DNA from: JADJMO01 sp016794445
GTDB lineage: Bacteria; Myxococcota_A; Polyangia; Polyangiales; JADJMO01
Length of the DNA stretch: 7,592 nucleotides
Reading direction: 5' to 3'
Assembly: GCA_016794445.1 (NCBI GenBank)
Contig: JAEUKC010000080.1
Coordinates: 1 to 7,592, forward strand
The notes beneath the pieces are model-generated. The model was not told the origin of the DNA and made no database searches. It worked only from the letters and a program-made list of their open reading frames with translations. How positions within the stretch are numbered: position 1 is the stretch's first letter; each line of letters starts with the position of its first letter. The position numbers were made by a program, and so were the translations under genes. Below are positions 5,476-7,592 of the stretch, one piece after another.

Positions 5476-6166
5476 AATACGACATGCCAGGCGGTGGCGG
5501 AGCCAGCTCCCAGGTGTCGGCCGTCCACAGGGACCTGGCGATCCCCAGGATCTCGCGCTGGCAGCGACAGGCGGCCGTTGCGCTGTTCGGCGCACAGTCG
5601 CCCGTCAGGATCGCCGCGTAGCGATCGCCGGACACGACCTCGATCGCCGTGACGTAGTCGTCGCTCTGCGAGGCCGCCGGGTCCCCGTCGACCATCTCCT
5701 TCGCGAAGCATGAGGCGGCCAGCTTCCCATCGACGTCGGTGACGGTCCGCTGGATGAACTCCGGCTGGATGTGGTCCGAGTGCTTGGCCTGCAATCGATC
5801 CCGGCGAACGACGACGGCCAGTTCGCCGTTCTCCTGCGGCACCACGGTGACCACGACGAACAGCTCGGGGAATCCGGCGGCGCGACTGTACCGCACGATG
5901 CGCGCACGACCGTCTGCCTCCACCCAGAGCGGCTGCCGATCCAGGAGAAGTGGTGCAGTCTCGAACAGCGCGTGGCTCTGCGACGCGCAGGAGGGCGACC
6001 GTGGCAGGAAGTCGCCGACCGGGGTCCCGGCGCGTGCCTCTTCCAGTGAGCAGCGTGCGTAGATCAGGACCTTCGGGGGCACGGCGTTCACCGGACGAAC
6101 CCGCGAGGGACCGCAGGCCAGGAGAGCCAGGCCTAACAAGGACGCGGGGACGGATGGTCTCGACAT
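5474..6166 (-). CDS. Predicted lipoprotein, unknown function
   Basis: A 230-residue protein from ATG 6166. The signal peptide has Arg at position 3, a Leu/Ala stretch and the lipobox L-L-A-C18. Unlike its neighbours it lacks the acidic linker, and the mature part begins at once with an alpha/beta-like sequence. Six more Cys are present (39, 60, 153, 191, 200, 202), with C191, C200 and C202 grouped near the C-terminus. The middle contains hydrophobic strands (L-F-V-V-V-T-V-V and L-A-V-V-V, residues 102-120) and charged helices. The end is Pro-rich (A-P-P-P-P-G-M). I do not recognise a family. It follows the membrane-protein gene on the same strand after 46 bp, so the two may form an operon. 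Its TGA (5476-5474) lies next to the family B remnant, which reads on in another frame. No strong ribosome binding site is visible. Confidence 0.8.
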   Translation of the reverse strand: MSRPSVPASLLGLALLACGPSRVRPVNAVPPKVLIYARCSLEEARAGTPVGDFLPRSPSCASQSHALFETAPLLLDRQPLWVEADGRARIVRYSRAAGFPELFVVVTVVPQENGELAVVVRRDRLQAKHSDHIQPEFIQRTVTDVDGKLAASCFAKEMVDGDPAASQSDDYVTAIEVVSGDRYAAILTGDCAPNSATAACRCQREILGIARSLWTADTWELAPPPPGMSY

Positions 6167-6212
6167 GGCTTCGCCGCCGGCAGGGTTCGAGGTGCTCGGC
6201 CTGACTCCAGGT

Positions 6213-6656
6213 CTAGATCAGGTACGCCCCGATGGCTCCGATCCACCCGACCATCGACCAGTGGAGCGCCAGCTGCACGGCGACGGCGACCGACCCCCGG
6301 AGCTCGAGGCGTCCGTCGGCTTGCTTCGGCGCGACCGCCAGCAAGACCAGCCCGACCAGGCACGGGAGCTCCGACCGGCCCGCCGCCCAGAGGATCTTCG
6401 TCGTCAGTTCGAGCCAGAGGCCGGGAGCGATCGCGAGCACGGCGCTTCCTCCGCCGCTGCGCTCGACTCCGACCAGCGTGGTGATCGCGGCCATGCCTGC
6501 AGCGATGCCCACGACGGCGCTCGCGCACACCGCGAGGTGTCCTGCGTACCGTCTCGCCAGCGTCGACCATCGACGAGGCTCGTTCGCGCGGTCTTCAGTG
6601 GAGGAGGTCGTGGTGCACGAACGCCCGACGGCGAGCGCGCAATCCACTGGACACAC
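6213..6656 (-). CDS. Small integral membrane protein
   Basis: A protein of up to 147 residues with three or four predicted transmembrane segments: roughly residues 39-64 (rich in Ala, Val and Ile), 71-92, possibly 97-109, and 119-147, which ends the protein. The first 35 residues are polar, with E-P-R-R and A-R-R just before the first segment, suggesting a cytoplasmic N-terminus. No family is recognised. The start is unsettled. GTG 6656 is the first possible one after an in-frame TAG, but the good GGAGGA (6663-6658) is only one nt away from it. GTG 6647 has a spacing of 10 nt and is a better match to that ribosome binding site, giving a 144-residue product. The downstream gene on the same strand (the lipoprotein from 6166) starts 46 bp later. 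The two may act together in the envelope, which is inference from position only. Confidence 0.7.
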   Translation of the reverse strand: MCPVDCALAVGRSCTTTSSTEDRANEPRRWSTLARRYAGHLAVCASAVVGIAAGMAAITTLVGVERSGGGSAVLAIAPGLWLELTTKILWAAGRSELPCLVGLVLLAVAPKQADGRLELRGSVAVAVQLALHWSMVGWIGAIGAYLI

Positions 6657-6823
6657 ATCCTCCGGCTAGCAGGATAGGTCAACGGGTGATGCGGGTGGCG
6701 CCGCGGAAGGCGTCTGCGTGGGTCGCTCTTGTCGCCGCTTCCAGTTCCACGCTCGCGTCGAGGTTCGGCGGTGGTCGCCATGGCGGACTTGCTGCGCTGA
6801 AAGGTGCGCCTCCATACTTGGTC
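6657..6823. other. Divergent intergenic region
   Basis: This lies between the membrane-protein gene (minus) and the third family B gene (plus). It holds the GGAGGA ribosome binding site of the minus gene. The plus frame of the family B gene stays open back to GTG 6686 and ATG 6689, but the added 46 residues do not resemble a signal peptide or linker and would put the lipobox deep inside the protein. CATACT (6813-6818) lies 5 nt before GTG 6824 and could be a -10 element of a leaderless start. Confidence 0.35.
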
Positions 6824-7303
6824 GTGCCGTCGCGTCACCACTGGATTCTCGTAGCCGCATTCCTGGCGTCGTGCTCGACGGCATCATCGACGCCACCTGA
6901 CAACGTGGATGCACGCTCCGGCATTCGCGCGGACGGATGCAGCGTGAATCTTCCGGCAGGGCGATGCAGTGAGTCGCAGCTGAAGCTGCGTTGCCTCTAT
7001 ACGGAGGAGTGCCCGCTTCGTGGGGCGACCCTGGCCACTTGCAGCCTGCCCGGTCCTGACACTACGGGCGGAGTCTACTGGCTGAGTGAGCCCGCCGACT
7101 GCCCGTCGGATGCGGGGTATCCGGACGTGGGCACGAGATCCGACGGTTGCCCGAGCAAGCAACTCGGCGAGCAGCCTTGTGTCGAGCCTGGCAAGACCTG
7201 TTCGTACGACGACTTCTGCCCGAGCGGAAAGCGTGTGACGATCGTCTGCACCACGACCGCGTCGGGCGCGAAATGGGTCGGTCGCGAAGATTCTTGCCCG
7301 TAG
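6824..7303 (+). CDS. Family B lipoprotein with two six-Cys modules (copy 3)
   Basis: A 159-residue predicted lipoprotein of unknown function when started at GTG 6824. This choice gives a standard signal: basic and His residues, a hydrophobic stretch W-I-L-V-A-A-F-L, and the lipobox L-A-S-C17. TTG 6818 is also possible. Starts at 6686 or 6689 would add 46 or 45 unlikely residues. The linker is shorter than in the paralogs. Counting from GTG 6824, module 1 uses C39, C48, C57, C63, C73 and C93, and module 2 uses C109, C119, C126, C132, C142 and C158. C-x-Y after the third Cys (C-L-Y, C-S-Y) and Trp seven residues before the last Cys occur in both modules. Module 2 spacing (9, 6, 5, 9, 15) is nearly the same as in the gene at 1453-1974 (10, 6, 5, 10, 16). 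It is the only complete family B gene here on the plus strand, and a reductase gene follows on the same strand. Confidence 0.82.
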   Translation: MPSRHHWILVAAFLASCSTASSTPPDNVDARSGIRADGCSVNLPAGRCSESQLKLRCLYTEECPLRGATLATCSLPGPDTTGGVYWLSEPADCPSDAGYPDVGTRSDGCPSKQLGEQPCVEPGKTCSYDDFCPSGKRVTIVCTTTASGAKWVGREDSCP

Positions 7304-7327
7304 TCTGTCGCTTCTGAAGAGTCAGAC
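7303..7327 (+). terminator. Imperfect hairpin after the third family B gene
   Basis: GTCTG (7303-7307) can pair with CAGAC (7323-7327), and inside these CTT and AAG can add a short second stem. The first G belongs to the TAG stop codon. The stem is weak and interrupted and no T-tract follows, so this is only a candidate terminator. Confidence 0.25.
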
Positions 7328-7454
7328 GCCCGGCGGTGCAGGATCTCCATTTGAGTCGCGTTCGGCATCGTGTGGAGCGATCGGCTGCGGAGTGGCTCCC
7401 TCATCCATGTGTCGCATCCAGCGTATTCGCCATGTCCGGCTGGGCGGCGCGCGC

Positions 7455-7460
7455 TACCTT
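7455..7460 (+). promoter_or_regulatory. Possible -10 element for the aldo/keto reductase gene
   Basis: TACCTT lies 8 nt before ATG 7469. It matches TATAAT at four of six positions. No ribosome binding site is seen between it and the ATG, so the message may be leaderless. No good -35 hexamer is found at the usual distance. The rest of the 165 bp gap from 7304 shows no gene. Confidence 0.35.
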
Positions 7461-7468
7461 GATCCGCC

Positions 7469-7592
7469 ATGTCCGACCGCGCCGTCCTCGGGGGTTCCTT
7501 CACGTTTCCCGGTACCGACCTGACCGTTCGCCGCATGGGCTACGGCGCGATGCAGCTGGCGGGCCCCCACGTCTTCGGGCCGCCCAAGGATC
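7469..7592 (+). CDS. Aldo/keto reductase, N-terminal part (runs off the right edge)
   Basis: The first 41 codons of an NAD(P)H-dependent aldo/keto reductase, a cytoplasmic TIM-barrel enzyme family that reduces aldehydes and ketones. The N-terminus has F-T-F-P-G-T-D-L-T-V followed by R-M-G-Y-G-A-M-Q-L-A-G-P and F-G-P-P-K-D. This matches the start of the barrel in the YdbC-type branch of the superfamily, for which E. coli YdbC has the corresponding L-G-Y-G-A-M-Q-L-A-G-P and F-G-P-P segment (family knowledge). The catalytic Asp/Tyr/Lys/His residues lie beyond the edge, so activity and substrate cannot be judged. ATG 7469 is the natural start, with a -10-like TACCTT just upstream. This is a housekeeping-style gene and appears to mark the end of the lipoprotein cluster. 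Confidence 0.92.
   Translation, partial: MSDRAVLGGSFTFPGTDLTVRRMGYGAMQLAGPHVFGPPKD

Noticed and set aside
4551..5711. Minus-strand open frame of 386 codons across two lipoprotein genes and the remnant
   Set aside because: It overlaps the better supported genes at 4310-4879, 4956-5360 and 5474-6166 in other frames, and its translation is Arg/Ala-rich low complexity.
6404..6841. Minus-strand open frame covering the gap before the third family B gene
   Set aside because: The translation is basic and low complexity. It overlaps the membrane-protein gene in another frame and starts inside the family B signal sequence.
1453..7303. Reading the Cys modules as zinc fingers or iron-sulfur centres
   Set aside because: All complete copies sit behind lipoprotein signals and have even Cys numbers without the CxxC pairs typical of those sites. 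Disulfides are the simpler explanation.
7075..7536. Minus-strand open frame of 153 codons opposite the third family B gene and the reductase start
   Set aside because: It lies antisense to the six-Cys modules and to the aldo/keto reductase N-terminus, both firmly identified.
1..7592. CRISPR arrays, tRNA or rRNA genes, insertion-sequence ends, toxin-antitoxin or phage-defence genes
   Set aside because: No regularly spaced repeats, no RNA gene motifs, no transposase and no known defence domain was seen on either strand.

Overview
The window is GC-rich DNA, about two thirds G+C by eye. Most of its products carry a lipoprotein signal (a lipobox ending in Cys) followed by a low-complexity linker rich in Asp, Ser, Ala and Thr, and then a Cys-rich or beta-rich body. 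That style, with GTG starts and few Shine-Dalgarno sites, fits a myxobacterium of the Polyangiales/Sandaracinus type (Myxococcota). This is an inference from protein style, not from a marker gene. Only the aldo/keto reductase that runs off the right edge can be assigned to a named family with confidence.

Layout. Positions 1-170 hold no convincing gene. 171-1436 (+) is a beta-rich protein, here called family A, with a conserved W-x2-C-G-x-G-C motif but no visible signal peptide. It converges, with a 16 bp gap, on a Cys-rich lipoprotein (1453-1974, -), here called family B. Directly upstream of that gene, 7 nt apart on the same strand, is a small acidic protein (1982-2302, -). After a 176 bp spacer comes a second family A gene (2479-3828, -) with a proper lipoprotein signal. 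A small leaderless-looking gene (3892-4296, +) then converges on a second family B lipoprotein (4310-4879, -). Divergent from that is an unrelated Cys-rich lipoprotein (4956-5360, +), which converges on a fragment of a fourth family B gene (5383-5475, -). Next, on the minus strand, are a 230-residue lipoprotein (5474-6166) and a small membrane protein (6213-6656). The right end has a third complete family B lipoprotein (about 6824-7303, +) and the start of an aldo/keto reductase (7469 to the edge, +).

How they fit together. This is a cluster of cell-envelope lipoproteins that appears to have grown by duplication: two family A genes, three complete family B genes and one family B remnant. Every complete family B protein carries two tandem six-cysteine modules with almost the same spacing. 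No enzyme, transporter, secretion machinery or regulator accompanies them, so the role of the cluster cannot be stated. Surface display or disulfide-stabilised binding modules is the most that the sequence supports. No RNA genes, CRISPR arrays, insertion sequences or complete mobile elements were found.
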